From Emydura subglobosa (taxonomy: Eukaryota > Chordata > Testudines > Chelidae), in NCBI GenBank assembly GCA_007922225.1, contig ML679956.1, positions 21,082,689-21,146,688 of the forward strand: a stretch of DNA of 64,000 bases, written 5' to 3'. The notes under the pieces are model-generated. The model did no database searches and was not told where the DNA came from. It worked only from the letters and a program-made list of their open reading frames with translations. Made by a program: the position numbers and the translations under genes. Below are positions 34,596 through 46,905 of this stretch, one piece after another (positions within the stretch are counted from its first letter, which is position 1; every line of letters begins with the position of its first letter).

Positions 34596-37494
34596 AAAGA
34601 GATTATTTGCATTGATTTCAAAGGGAGCTTTGACTGAATAAAAAAAATAAAGAAAAGTCTCTGAATCCAAACCTAGTATTTTTCTTTAATGGAGCACATA
34701 GTCCTGTTGTAATAGTTGTGTCTGTCACTGAGAAAAAGGAAGCCACAATGATTATGTATGTAATTAATTTACTTTAAAGTATTTTTATTCATTTTGGGGG
34801 AAAAGCATTTTTTTTTTATTTTTAAAAAAAATCTAATGTATTACAACTTTCTGCTATGGTAATTACCCAACAGGATTCCGAAATAAATATTCTCTTCAAC
34901 AGTGAATATTTGTTTAAAATAGAAAAGTGCTGAACCATCTGAAAAGAACTAGCTGGTGGGATGTGTTAGGGAGATATCAGAAGTGATATGAATTATTTGG
35001 TGGCTTCTGCACTTTGTGGGTTTCCTTTTCATTGTTTAAGGCCGCATGTCTGTCAACACAGAGATTCTTTTGACATGACGTTAAAACACATTACATTTAA
35101 AATAAAAGTTCAGATCTTGACAGTTCAGTCTCAATTATTTTCACTTCCAAAAGACGAGGACCATATCTTTCCCTCAAGCTATGCACATAGGTCCTACTGA
35201 TGCGAAAGAGAACTGCTGGTGTAGCTTTTACTGATGCCAAAGGAACTCTGCCACCGATTGAGGGTATTATTTTTATTTTATTTTTACAGCACCAGAAACA
35301 TGCATGGAGCTTTAACAATTCTGAGGAGCCTCCCATAAAAGGGAAGTGTGTGGCCCAAAGAACAAAGGGACAGTAGGGTGGCTTTCTCCTTGTGAAGACA
35401 AAGGGATGTAGTAGGATGGCTGATCTCTGTGGCCTAGTAGCTTGGAATTCATTGGGTTTTCTTGGCTGTTTAGGTTCTATAGACAGTTTCCATATGTTGG
35501 TCCAGTGGGAGCAGACTAAATTACACAGGGATGCTCACTTCTATTTTCAAGTCCGACAAACACAAAATACCAGTGGTTAGTATCTCTTGAGTTATCAGGC
35601 CATTTTCCCCCCGAGAAATCAATATTTCCTTTTCCCTCCTATTCATCTAGCTTGTGTATTGGATAGGGTAGTTGTGAAATAAAATTGACCAACCCAATAA
35701 ACTATATAATATTTTTTTATAAAGATGGGCCTTGAGCATGTCTTTAATTTTATGGTTCATACTCAGTACTCCCCCCTTCACACACTCCCTCACCTCATAT
35801 TCCTTCTCCCGCCAATATTTGAATTTTTTTCCCCTTTGTTCCCATTGGGAGGATTGTTCTGTGGTCCACTGTCTGGTTTTATAGGGAGATTTCAGGAATT
35901 AAACACTTTTCCTCCACCATGTGCACATGGAGCCACATGTGCACATAATTACTAATTCCTGATAAACTGTTTATCCCTATCTTTTTAATTCAGTACATCA
36001 CAGACGTTTGCAACATCCTGCATGCATGAGCAACTAGACAAAGAAACAAACTCCTCTCAGATATCAAAGTTGAAGTGTAGATTTCCAATACCTACTGCAT
36101 AAGGCAGCAATACCAGCAAAGCTATAAAAGAGTAACAGGTGAGCTTTACCCCCAACACATATTTTTCTATGGGCTTTCATATAACATGGACAACAGAAAA
36201 GCAAAATTGGGCAGTTAAAAGATTCCCCCCTCCCACCCCCAGCTTTGATTTATTTGAAAGCTCTGCAATTAGAAAATCAAGGATGATTAAATCTGACTGC
36301 TGAGGAATTGGTAGGTAGATCTACTTTTCACTAAAGTGAACACCAAAGGGAAAACAATTCAACATTTACATAAGCTTAAATGTTTCTTCTTTAAATACAT
36401 CAAAGTATAATTAGAAATCTGTGTACATAAACAAAATAATTGAGTATTTATGTGGTGTTAGATGTTTCTATTTAAATACATCAGAATATAACAAATTGTT
36501 AGCAGGGAAATATTTGATCCAAACAGCTTCTAACTGTTGTAATTTAAGAGGGGTTGTGATAGGTTGCCCCTCTCTGGTGCTCTCTTGTCTTGGACATCCT
36601 TCTTTGGATGGCATTATGATTGTTGTCTGGATTCCAGACTTGGGGTACAGCAGGTCTCTCTGTTTCCTCAGAGGGCTCAGTCATCTTGTGCTCTGAAGCT
36701 GCTAAGTTGCTTCCTCAGTAGACAATCCATGGCCTGGGGCCAGAGAGCTCTATGCACTAGCTCTGTTTGCTCCTGAGTACCACCCAGATTGAGCCAGGAT
36801 CCTGTCTTTTTAAGAGCCTACCCTTCTCAGGATCGATAAGCCTCCCAGGTACTGTGGGCTGAGGCTGACTGAGTCCAGAGGAACTCTTTAATCCAGTCTT
36901 GACTGGAGCCAAGGAGCTGCTTCTCTAGAGTGACTTTAAGAGTTTTGATAGAGTTTAAATATCTTTGCTGTGCCAAAGTAGGTAAAAAATGGCAGGGGAT
37001 TCTTCTAACCTGACCTAAATAAATTTTATATAAAAATTGTTGATGAAAGCAAGCACAAAAGAAAGTGTACATACTGTGTTTGTGTAGATGAGTATGAGGC
37101 AGTTAGATGATCTCCTAGGGTTTTATAAGGATACCAGTTAGAATAGAGAGGAACTTATTTCTTTAGAGAGAATCAAAAGCACTTTCTCACCATTAAAAAG
37201 ACAATATTTTAGCCTTAGAACTTTGAGGGAGTTTTCTTATACATCCAGATCATAAACAATCCACAAGGAATCTAAAGATCATACCTGGAACCAATGAGAA
37301 ATCAGATCATAACTCCAAGATAGACTGTACCCTAAGCAACTTTTAGGATGTAAGGTTTGCAATTCCTGCTTCCCTCCTCCACTGTGTGTCAATTCATCCC
37401 ACCCTATTTTCTCCTTCTTTCTGACTTGTCTGTGTGTTTTCTCTTTCATTTTTTCCAAGCTTGGCCAGCTTTGGAAGTGACATAGTTCTATAAT
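34596..37494. other. Unassigned intronic sequence
   Basis: No gene. 36545-36850 is GC-richer with an unplaced repeat-like character. Elsewhere AT-rich. Confidence 0.4.
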
Positions 37495-37726
37495 GAGAAA
37501 GACAAGATGGGTGAGTTAATATCTTTTATTAGGCCAACTTCTTTTGGTGGAAGGGACATGCTTTCAAGCTTCATGTAGCTTTTCCTCAGTGAAGCTCTAT
37601 GAAGCTCAAAAGCTTGTCCCTTCCACCAAAAAAAAAAAGTTGGTCCAATAAAAGTATTACCTCACCCACCTTGTCTCCCTCATATCGTGGGACCAACACT
37701 GCTACAACAACATTGCAAACATAGTT
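37495..37726. mobile_element. Long foldback element with about 85-bp arms
   Basis: The left arm from 37495 (gagaaagacaagatgggtga, then atcttttattaggccaac, then gtggaagggacatgctttc) is the near-complement of the right arm to 37681 (aaaagcttgtcccttccacc, then ttggtccaataaaagtatta, then ctcacccaccttgtctccct). Only a short loop lies around 37580. Beyond the right arm an extra tail (gtgggaccaacactgctaca) continues to about 37726. The same tail and arm start recur inverted at 51461-51525. A non-autonomous DNA transposon is the natural reading; the superfamily is undetermined. Confidence 0.75.
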
Positions 37727-37939
37727 CCATAATGTTAGTGCTATAGCCAGCACAACAGGTTGAGACAGTGTAAGTAGCTTTGTTCCAGTTTGAAGGAGAA
37801 ACAGGGAAGTAAGCCACAATATGCTAGCTAGATGTCATCCTACACCAGTGAAAAGAGTCATGGTCCAGAGGCAGAGGCCAGAGGCCTATCTGTGAGTGAC
37901 CTATCAATATACTATATCCTGGCTGCAGTATGAGAAGGA

Positions 37940-38885
37940 GAGGTTGCTTATCTAGTACAATAACTGGAGTTCTTCCAGATGTTTGTCCCTATGGATACTC
38001 CACTTCAGGTGAACACGCGCCCCATGCACCTTTGATCAGAGACTTTTGGTAGAAATGCCTGTTCGATCCACACATACATCGTACCTATCCTCATGCCCCA
38101 TAACAAGTGCACATAGGGCAGTGTTGGATAAGCTGACCTCAATTTCTTCTATACTGTAAAGTCTCCTCCAGGCAAGATTCCAAAGCAGAGGGGAAGGAGG
38201 GCAGTTACAGGAGCATGCTTGGTGATAACATCATGAAAAACTCCAATTTTTGTACAAGTTAAGTATCTTCTCCAAGTAATTTCTATATGGGTTCTCCATT
38301 CTACTCCCAAGCGGTACTCCATTAGAAACTTGATCTAAGACTGTTTGAAGAAAAGCAGCTCCAAAAGCAGTATCTGTCCAGGGGGTGTGAACTAGAGCAT
38401 AGTGTTGCAAGAAACTGTTAGCCAAAGCCCACATGGCAACTCTACAGATTTCTGCTATTGGAACATTCCTCAACAGAGCTACTGATGTAGACTGTGATTT
38501 GATACAATGGTCCATAACTATAGGAGGAGGCTTGGAATTAACATCATCATAAAAAATAGAATGTAACCAGTTGGAGAGTCTTTAGGTAGATATAGGACCA
38601 CCTTTAACTCTGTCTACAAAGGAAACAAACTGACAGAAGCCCTAAAGGGTTTGGTTCTCTTTAGATAGAAAGCCAAAGTTCTTCTGAAGTCTAAGATATG
38701 AAAAGCGGCTTCCTCCCTGGACTGGTGAGGCTTAGGGTAAGATACCTGATGTTGAATGTCCTGATTATTATGGAAATATGAGATTACTTTAGGGGAAAAA
38801 AGTGAGGATGTAGTCTGAGAGATACCTTTCCCTATAAAAGGCAGTATTTGGCGGCTCAGCCTTTAAATTAGGTTTACAGCTCTAC
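37940..38885 (-). mobile_element. DIRS-like retrotransposon remnant with tyrosine-recombinase C-terminus
   Basis: The minus strand reads, in pieces from about 38720 to 38340, like the tyrosine recombinase of DIRS-type elements. DFRRTLAFYLKRTKPFRAS lies near 38640-38690. ISTQRLSNWLHSIF follows near 38550-38590. EICRVAMWALANSFLQHYAL then lies near 38380-38440 with a Trp and the Tyr expected near the active site. It is followed by DTAFGAAFLQTVL. The left part (37950-38030, agttcttccagatgtttgtc then atggatactccacttcagg) resembles the terminal sequence of an abundant reptile repeat. The longest open piece is 95 codons. The enzyme would integrate a circular DNA intermediate by recombination; this copy is dead. 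Family assignment is from memory of motifs. Confidence 0.55.
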
Positions 38886-39058
38886 AGGAAGTTTGAGGAG
38901 GAAGGTGAGGACAAGGTGGAGGTCCTTCCTGACATGTGAGAAGAGATTTGTTAAGCCCTTAAGGAATCAAAACATAGCAACATGAACAAGTACTCAAATC
39001 CATCTACTGTGGAGGTTGAAGGCAGTAATAGTGGCTAAGTGCACTTTAAGGGAACTCA

Positions 39059-39338
39059 GACCTGGCAATTTGGCGGCAGTCGACGGGAGTTACGCAAGTT
39101 ACACAGAGTAGCTTGTGTAACTCCCATCAACTGCTGTGCTTCTCTTCTGCACGGTGTCTTCACTGCACTGTGCTGACAGGAACTGCGTTCCCGTTGACAC
39201 AGCGCTAAACCACTTGAGGGGGTGGTTTACCAGCGTCAACTTCTGGATTGATTGAGCGGGTCTTCACTGACCGCTCAATCGATCCAGATAGGTCGATCTG
39301 ACGGCGGCGACTTTGCCGCCATCAGTATAGACATACCC
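39059..39338 (-). mobile_element. Hairpin-rich MITE, copy 2 (inverted relative to copy 1)
   Basis: A 280-bp reverse-complement copy of 23953-24247. It shares gcagtcgacgggagttacgc, the gattgagcgggtcttcactg / accgctcaatcgatccaga hairpin, the ggcggcgactttgccgcc hairpin and the cagtatagacatacc end. TCA lies at both borders (39056-39058 and 39339-39341), again compatible with a 3-bp duplication. The two copies differ by several indels and scattered substitutions. Confidence 0.7.
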
Positions 39339-41785
39339 TCAGAGACAGCACAGAGTTCTTCAGAGCAAAGAGGTAGTACAAAATATGTGATACGGGGAGA
39401 GACCCTGCTATGTGTATCAGTGGTGGAATCTCTTCCATTTCTGTAGGTATTTTTTTCTAGTAGGTGATTTCCTGCTTTTCAGTAATGCTTCCTGCACTTC
39501 GCTGGAATAGTACATTCTATTCCTAACAGCCATCTAAAAACAAGCCTTGAGATGCAGGGCAACAATGTTAGTTAGTGTACTAAGGATTGGCTGACTGTGT
39601 AATAGTTGGGTGAGTTCTGAGATATATATCGACCTGGGGGTAAGTATCTGGTCCTTTGGGATTGGTAGAACCTCACATATGATGAATTGGGTTGTCAGCA
39701 ACCTCTCATCATATAAGACCAGTTTGTGTGGATGGGAATCAAGGGCTGAAATGCCTAAAGGGGACTGTGTTTTGGCTTCTCATTAACCAGTGTGATGCTA
39801 CAGAACCTCTTTTGTTCCCCGTTTGGTGAATCTAATTATAGAATAAAGCACCAGTTTTGGGGGGGTGTCTGCCTTGTTTCTTCCAGTGTGCCCTGAGTAT
39901 GGCATTCTCAGCATAGTCCATTCCAGGAACCTGGTCCCAATTACATCTCTCCAAAGAGTGTCCCTCTGAAACAGAATTTTTGAGAGCAGTATGACAGCTT
40001 ATGTTATGTCAAGAAGGTACAGACTCCTGTGAAGTGTCCTGGGCCTAGTTTTTCTCCACTCACATCACTGTAAATTAGAACTCCAGTGGAGGTTGCACTG
40101 ATGGGATGAGTGAAAGAACAATCCAGCCCCTAGTATTCAAAATACAGGGCCCAGCATGGTGCTTCAAACATCCCTGTGTTAAATTATTCACATCTTTGCC
40201 AAGTAATTTTGCTGATTTCATATTATAAATATTTCTCTATCCTCCCTCTTTACTGATGTTTTTAATCATGTATCTCAATAACATTTCTCTCTCTGAAAAA
40301 TGATCCTTGAGTCTAACTGATCTCTCCTTCACTGGAATCAAATCATGTGGCTTCAGACAAAATGCTTTTCCCTTCAATATATTACTGCCTTGTGGGAATA
40401 AAATATTTTATCAATCAATCAATCAATCAACCAACTAACCAACCAACCAACCAACAAATCAATGAATCAATATTTGTGTTGGAGAAAACAAGAGCAACAG
40501 TTGAGACAGCACTTTTCAGATTACCCAAGAGCTTGATGCTTTACAGTAAGCAGTTCATTCCAGTGCACAGTCACTATGTAAGATGGCCCCATTAACTATC
40601 TCAGAGTTATATCTCAAAAGCAGCTTGCCATCTGTGTTTCTTGTAAAAATTCAGCTGTTGATGTTGTGAGATTTAGTCAATTGTAATGTCCCCTCTTGTA
40701 CCCAGAACTCCATCTTAGAATTGAACTGCCACCTATGGCATCAAAGGCTGTCCTGTATATTGTTTTTATGAGAGATGCAGTGAATATATTTAAATTATAT
40801 TTAAATAAATAAATGTATTTATTGTCTTAAATTTTTGAAGAAACATCAGCATAAATCTTTTATTTATATTTTTATTTGTTCTTTTCAATTAAAAAAAAAT
40901 AAATTTAGGAAATGAAATGCTAAACTATATTATGGTAACATTTAGGTTGCAAAGCTAAGCACTCTATCAGAAAATACTTTACATTTAATGTATAGGGCAC
41001 AACCTTAGCTCTGCACCCTTGGGCATATGCATTAGGATACAGAATTTAACTTTTTGATCATTTGTAATCTAAGAAACACATTTGTATGTAAGGTTGTAAA
41101 AAACTGTTTTCTATTATTGTGCACTATTTGAACACTGTGATGTGATCACATAGTTGAAGACTACATCGTAATTCATATATAAAAAAGAGCAGCTAGGGTT
41201 GTGATTCCAACCTTAAATTTGACATTCTGCAATCCCTGACTTAACCTGACTATACAGATGTAGACTTAGTTTCTAAAACTGAGTCTCATGCTTACATGAA
41301 ACCCCCTAAAATAAATGGGGCTCCATCTGCAGATAGGGGCCTGCCCACAGAAAACCTGTTAGAGGAGGGGCTCTTAGCATAGTTTTTTGCATTTAATTAA
41401 AACCCACAAACAGCAATAAATTCATATGTAACCAATATAAATAATATAGACAGACAGACAGAGAGATCAGGTAAATCAAGTTTATGGTTTTCTACCCGGT
41501 AATATTATTTAAGAAATTAGCTGTTGAGACATTTAGGTCTAAACAATGATTCAGTTAGTAATATTGTCATTGTCTACTGCAAGTCGTATTGGTTGCCTCA
41601 GACAACACTGCCAGTATGCACATTTCTTTAAATGACATATATATCAGTGACACTACAAGGAACTGTGAGGGAACATGCATTTGTAAAATCACCCTCACTT
41701 TCTCCACAAATTTTGAAAAGCTAAAATTAAAATGTGCTCTTATTTCTTTAGATAATATAGGTCTGTGCAGAACCTCCTTGCTCAT
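39339..41785. other. Unassigned intronic sequence
   Basis: No gene. Includes the tetranucleotide microsatellite at 40411-40472 and an agac run at 41449-41466. Confidence 0.4.
40411..40472 (+). repeat. (ATCA)n/(ACCA)n microsatellite
   Basis: About 60 bp of atca units passing into acca/aacc units. It makes a spurious 82-codon open frame (40347-40595) with an INQS/PTNQ repeat. Confidence 0.95.
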
Positions 41786-42125
41786 CAAGTCCCCTGCAGT
41801 CACACCCAACCACCTTATATAAATCCGTTCATAAATTTATGAAGCTCCATCTTAAAACTAGTTAGATTATTTGTCCTCAACTACTGTTATTGGAAGGGTG
41901 CTCTAGAACCTAATTTCTTTGATGATTAGAAACCTTCTAAATTTCCAGCCTAAATTTACTCGTGGACAATTTAAACCCATTCATTTGTGTGCCAACAATG
42001 TCCTTCAGTTTAACGAGATCTTCTCCTTCCCTGGTGTTTACCCCTGAAGTATTTACAGAGAGCAATGAAATCCTCTCTCAGCCTTCATTTTGCTAGACTA
42101 AAGAAGCCAAGCACTTTTTCGCTAA
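41786..42125 (-). mobile_element. CR1 LINE 3' fragment
   Basis: The plus strand is the complement of a CR1 3' region: accttctaaatttccagcct, tttaaacccattcatttgtg, aatgtccttcagtttaacga and ctcagccttcattttgctag parallel the antisense text at 25010-25200. It belongs to the same subfamily as the 24251 copy. Truncated at both ends. Confidence 0.8.
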
Positions 42126-42315
42126 TGTCAGTTTCAGCAAAAATTAAATTAAGCAATGCAATATTTCTCATCCAAAAATGTATTTGAGCAATTCCTGAAA
42201 CAATTTCTAATTGCAGACTGTATTAATACTGTCAGAGACACTGTATCACTATAAGTTACAGAACACTGAACCACTGCTCTGATCCAGTATGGAAATGTAT
42301 ATCCTTTTACATTTG

Positions 42316-42358
42316 AAAGAAAAAGAAAAGAAAAGAAAAGAAAAGAAAGAAAGAAAGA
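42316..42358 (+). repeat. (AAAAG)n/(AAAG)n microsatellite
   Basis: Run of aaaag then aaag units. Confidence 0.95.
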
Positions 42359-42694
42359 TTAGATCATCAAGATTAGCTATTCCACATTTGAAACTTTAAC
42401 TTTATTGGAGTATTTAATAATACATTTTAAAGCTATTACACAAGATGTCAGTATGCACAAACATTTTTCACATGGAGACTGATGAACTCCTAAATACTCT
42501 AAAACAGGATGGGATAAAAACAGATATGTATGAAGCCTCTTTGCTAAGCATCTGAGAAGTTTCAAAAGCAAAGTTATTCTTTCAAGAGCCACCTGTAAAT
42601 TCCTAAATGTATCCAACAATGGCTTGGGATAGATGGAAGCTATACAATTTTTTTTCAGTGTAATTCTGCCAATTTTAAGATGGGCTTCTCTCTA

Positions 42695-42943
42695 TGGTCT
42701 TGTCTTCACTAGGAAAAAAGGTGTATGTTTAACTCAATCTAGCTAACATGAGGTAAAAATCCTAGTGAAGGTAAGGCATTTGCACTTTTCACACAAGATA
42801 GCTGGTCAAGATAAACCTGAGACTCCCCTATATTCTAACAGGCGTGAAAACGACAAACTGCATTGTCTTCCCTAGGAATTTTTACTTCCTACTAGATAAC
42901 TCAAGCTGAAAATGCACCTTTTTTTCCTACTGAAGCCATACCC
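42695..42943. mobile_element. Foldback MITE (tgtcttcactaggaaaaaagg family)
   Basis: The left end ggtcttgtcttcactaggaa, then aaaggtgtatgttt, pairs with the right end aatgcaccttttttt, then tcctactgaagccatacc. Inner arms also pair (ctcaatctagctaac with ctagataactcaag). About 249 bp, no coding. I recall the family as a palindromic sauropsid repeat; the superfamily is not determined. Confidence 0.65.
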
Positions 42944-44569
42944 ATATAGCATACCCATTACATTTTGTTTTTAAACTAGTCCTGATCCAGAGTATGGGCG
43001 TATAACCTATCATTTCCCCTTCCCTATCCATGTACAGGCCAGCTTGTGAATCAATTAAACATATGCTTATAGCTGAACTAGCACTGCCAACCAGATGTTC
43101 AGAAATAATGACCCAAACCCCCCAAAAATCATGAGATTCGCTTAACGATCAGAAGATTTTAAACATAATAAATAAACCTCTGATTTCTGCATCTGATTTG
43201 TGTGTGATCATCTTAAGTTCTAAATTCAACCCTAAATACATGCCTGATCACCGGGTGGAGAGAACATTGATAAACAGCTAAACAATTCACATTCTCCCTG
43301 CATGATCCTTCAGTCTCCTGTCGTGGACCTACCCCTACATTCATTTGCTCCAACTTCTTTTCACTCACAGTGCCTGACCCATCACAGTCCATGTGCTATG
43401 CCACATTCACCTGCACCCTTTCAGTCTGCTTCTTCTCCTCCACATTCCTCTGACTGAATAGTTTTCTATCCTATTTTCCAGCATTTCCTCCCCACCTCTG
43501 CTTTCCCAAATTCCCAGCACCTTCACATTCTCTTGTCCCCTGCCCAGCCCATACTAAAAGACCATCTGAAGGCAGCCTTGCTCTGTCCCTATTGGAAACA
43601 ATGGAAGATGGTTGTTCTCTTCGCTGAAAGCAGCCTCTCTTTCACTGGCAAAGATTAAAGGAACACAGTGGTCATCTTGCTAACATCAGACTGTCCCATT
43701 GTCAGTAAAGAAAAACAGCAGCCATGCCAGGGAAGCAATTTCATGAGACTGAAGCCACAAATAAGAAAATAGTTCAGCTTGTTGCAGAGTCTGCATTTCC
43801 TAGTTCTGAGTTTGGAAAATGATGGGCATTTTGGTAATTATTAGATCTTACATGAACAAAATCCATAAAATAAGATTATCAATGCTTACTAAACCTCACA
43901 AGAAGCTGGCCTCTTCCAAAAACTCACACAAGGACCAAAATCTTTCTTTAGAGATTCCAATTTGCATCCAATTTAGGAGCAACTTTCACTCTAATCTGCC
44001 ACAGTCTATGCTTTTCCAGGCTCTCAGATTAGTTGAGTCAATTTGCTTGGTTGGTGTTGAAGATCTGAAACGTATTTGCCAAATTTGCTTTTAAACCCAC
44101 AAGAGAGTTACAGTTATAATTTGTCATTAAATTGTTCCTCACTGAGATGTGGTAACAGAGGATTTGTTATAAATCTAATTTGTTATAAAGGCTACAAAGA
44201 TTGTATTTGGTGAGAGATCTAAGGTGCAATTGACCTGGGGTATGTGACTGGGACTTTATAAAAGTCTTTCTTTAAACATTTCCGTGCTGGTTCTGTAATT
44301 TTAGGGATTACTGCTAATATTACTAGGTACAGATGGAAATGTGATTCTCAAATTTACAATACCAGTTTAAGGTATCCTCCAGCACATTGAATCTGATGAT
44401 ATTTCTTGCTGTTGAGATAAGGTTGGTTCCATGAGGCAGATGATTCAGTGATACTGAATGGATAGAGGTTGAAAAAAATAGAACGTATACAATAATGTTT
44501 TATGTTAATGTTTTACAATTAGTGCTTCAAAGGTGCTAATTTCCCAAAGGTGAGGAAAATAATAAACAA
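42944..44569. other. Unassigned intronic sequence
   Basis: No gene. 43090-43160 (ctgccaaccagatgttcag, atcatgagattcgc) loosely recalls 50335-50400 and may be a relic of the same repeat. Confidence 0.35.
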
Positions 44570-46612
44570 AATTGCATAGGAAGAAAAATTTAGACAGAAA
44601 TTTTTAAGAAGAGGTTATTAGATGCCAAAAAGCCATGACTTCACAATCAAGAAAGAGAAAAACTTTGGCTAAAAGGTCATCTTGTTCAATGGCAATGAGG
44701 AGGCAGCAATTAGAAATAAAAATGCAATATATAACAAAGAGGAAATAGATAGCAAGCAATATAAATTAGAAGTTATGAAGTGTAGAAAATTGATAAGGGA
44801 AGCTAAGCACATTAGGGAAGATCCATGGCTGGTAGGGCGAAGAAGAAAGAAGAGTAATTTTTAAAGTATATTGGGAACAAAAGAGATCATAGCAATGGTA
44901 TCACTTCATTACTAAATGGAGATGATAAATTTGTTAATGATGCAGAAAAGACAGAAATGTTTAATAAATATTTCTATCCTATATTTGAAAAGAAGCAGGA
45001 AGATGTACATATATAACATGAAGATGAAGTATTTTCCAATCCATTATAAGCTAAGGAGGATGATAAACAACATTTACTAGGGAAAACATTTTTAGAATAA
45101 GGAGGCCCAGATAACTTGCACCTAAGTGTCCTAAAAGAGTTTCCTGAGGAGATCTCTGACATTATTAATTTTTAATACACATTGGAATACCAGGAAAATT
45201 CCAGAAGATTGAAAGAGTGTTAACGTTGTGCCAATATTCAAAAAGGGCAAGTGGTATGGTCCAAGAAACTTTAGGCCTATTACCATGATTGCAATTCAAG
45301 GCAAAACAGTGGAAAAGAGGATATGGGATTCAACTGATAAAGAATTAAATGATCTGGATATAATTAATAACAGTTAACATGTATTTAAGGAGAATAGGTC
45401 TTGTCAAAGAAACCTTACTTCATTGTTTGATGTGATTACAAGTATGGTTGATAAAAGTAACTGTGTAGATGTAATATGCATAGACTTTTGAAAGACATGT
45501 CTGTAAGGCACCTCATTCTGATTAAAAAATTAGCATTATACAATATCAATAAAGCATACATTATATGAATTAAGAACTGACAGATCTCAAAAAGTAGTTG
45601 TCAGTGGGGAATCATCATCAATGGGGGAGTTTCTAGTGCAGTTCCCAAGGGATTGGTACTCGGCCTGACACCAGTCAATATTTTCATCATTTACTTAGAT
45701 CAGATAAATCTAAACTCATTGCTGGTAAAATTTGTGAATGACACAAAGATTGGCAGAGTGGTAAATAACGATGAATATATGACAGTGACGCAGAGCAATC
45801 CTGATCACTTGGTAAGTCGAGCCCATTCTGACAAAAGGCATTTTAATAAAGTCAAACAAAAAGTTATACATCTACAGAACAAGGAATGCAGGCTATCCCT
45901 ACAGAATGAGGGATTGTATCATTTAAAGGATTTAGGTGCGATAGTGGACAAACAACACAACATGAGCTCCCAGAATGATGCTGTGGCTAAAAAGGCTAAT
46001 GTGATCTTCAGCAGGGGAGTAGTGAGTACGAGAAGGGGGTGATTTTACCTCCATATATCACATTGGTGATACTGCGAGTGGAATACTTTGTACAGCTGTG
46101 GTGTTCACATTTTAAAATAGATGTCAAAAATTGGAGAGGGTGCAGAAAAGAGCCACAAAATTATTTGAAGAATGGAGAAAGTGCTTTACAGTGAGATACT
46201 TAAAGAGCTCAGTTTAGTTTATCAAAAAGAAGATTGAGAGGTGACTTGATTGCAGAGTCTAAGTACCTTTGTGGGAAGAAAATACTGGATACTAAAGGAC
46301 TCTTTAATCTAGAAGACAAAGGCATAACAAGAACTAATGACTGGAAACTGAAGCCAGACAAATTCAAAATAGACACACAGTGAGGCTGATTAACCATTGG
46401 AAGAAACTATTAAGGAAAGTGGTGGATTCTCTGTCTCTTGATGTCTTCAAATCAAGACTGGATGCCTTTCTGGATGATGTACTTTAGCCAAACACAAATT
46501 TTGGGGCTCAATACAGTGGTAACAGAATGAAATGTAATGGACTGTGATATACAGGAGGTCAGACTAAATGATCTAGTGGTCCCTTTTTGGCCTTAAACTC
46601 TATGATTTTTTT
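44570..46612 (+). mobile_element. CR1 LINE, 5'-truncated, about 2 kb
   Basis: A plus-strand CR1 from the pre-RT linker (IREAKHIREDPWLVGRRRKK at about 44795-44855; EKKQEDV-like text at 44990) through the reverse transcriptase. gtatttaaggagaataggtc (about 45380) is the QHGF area. gcatagacttttg (45478) is the LDFSK area, with a stop. gcagttcccaagggattgg (45638) is VPQG. tttgtgaatgacac (45731) replaces the catalytic FADDT with FVNDT. The C-terminal domain and 3' UTR end in ggccttaaactctatgattt near 46612. A 129-codon open piece at 45653-46042 belongs to it. Confidence 0.9.
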
Positions 46613-46799
46613 AATTGAAGGGTGCCATATTTGGCTGACAAAGGCAACAGCGTGAAGAAAAAAATCCTCCTACATTTTTATATCTGCAGCAATTTAAGGA
46701 CAAACAAAAAGCCTAAGATACAAAATATAAATTCCAATGTCCTAGCTATGCACAAAGATATTCCCAAACTCTTCTTTTACGCATATTTTTAATTCAAGG

Positions 46800-46905
46800 G
46801 TCCATAATCTTGTACTTAGACACCCTGGGGCCCAATCTGGTTAGGTGCTAGGTACTAACACAATATAAATGTTAAATAAATACATAAATAATAATAAGCT
46901 AGACA
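46800..46905 (+). repeat. Sauropsid SINE-like 3' tail
   Basis: cctggggcccaatctggtta, then ggtgctaggtactaacac, and a taaataaataataat tail, as in the 63036-63290 SINE. Confidence 0.45.

Noticed and set aside
36545..36850. Possible gene or SINE in a GC-richer block
   Set aside because: No tRNA-like boxes, terminal repeats or conserved frame could be seen.
40411..40472. CRISPR-like short repeats
   Set aside because: Continuous tetranucleotide repeat with no spacers, in vertebrate DNA.
40347..40595. Asn/Gln/Pro repeat protein
   Set aside because: Produced by an ATCA/ACCA microsatellite.
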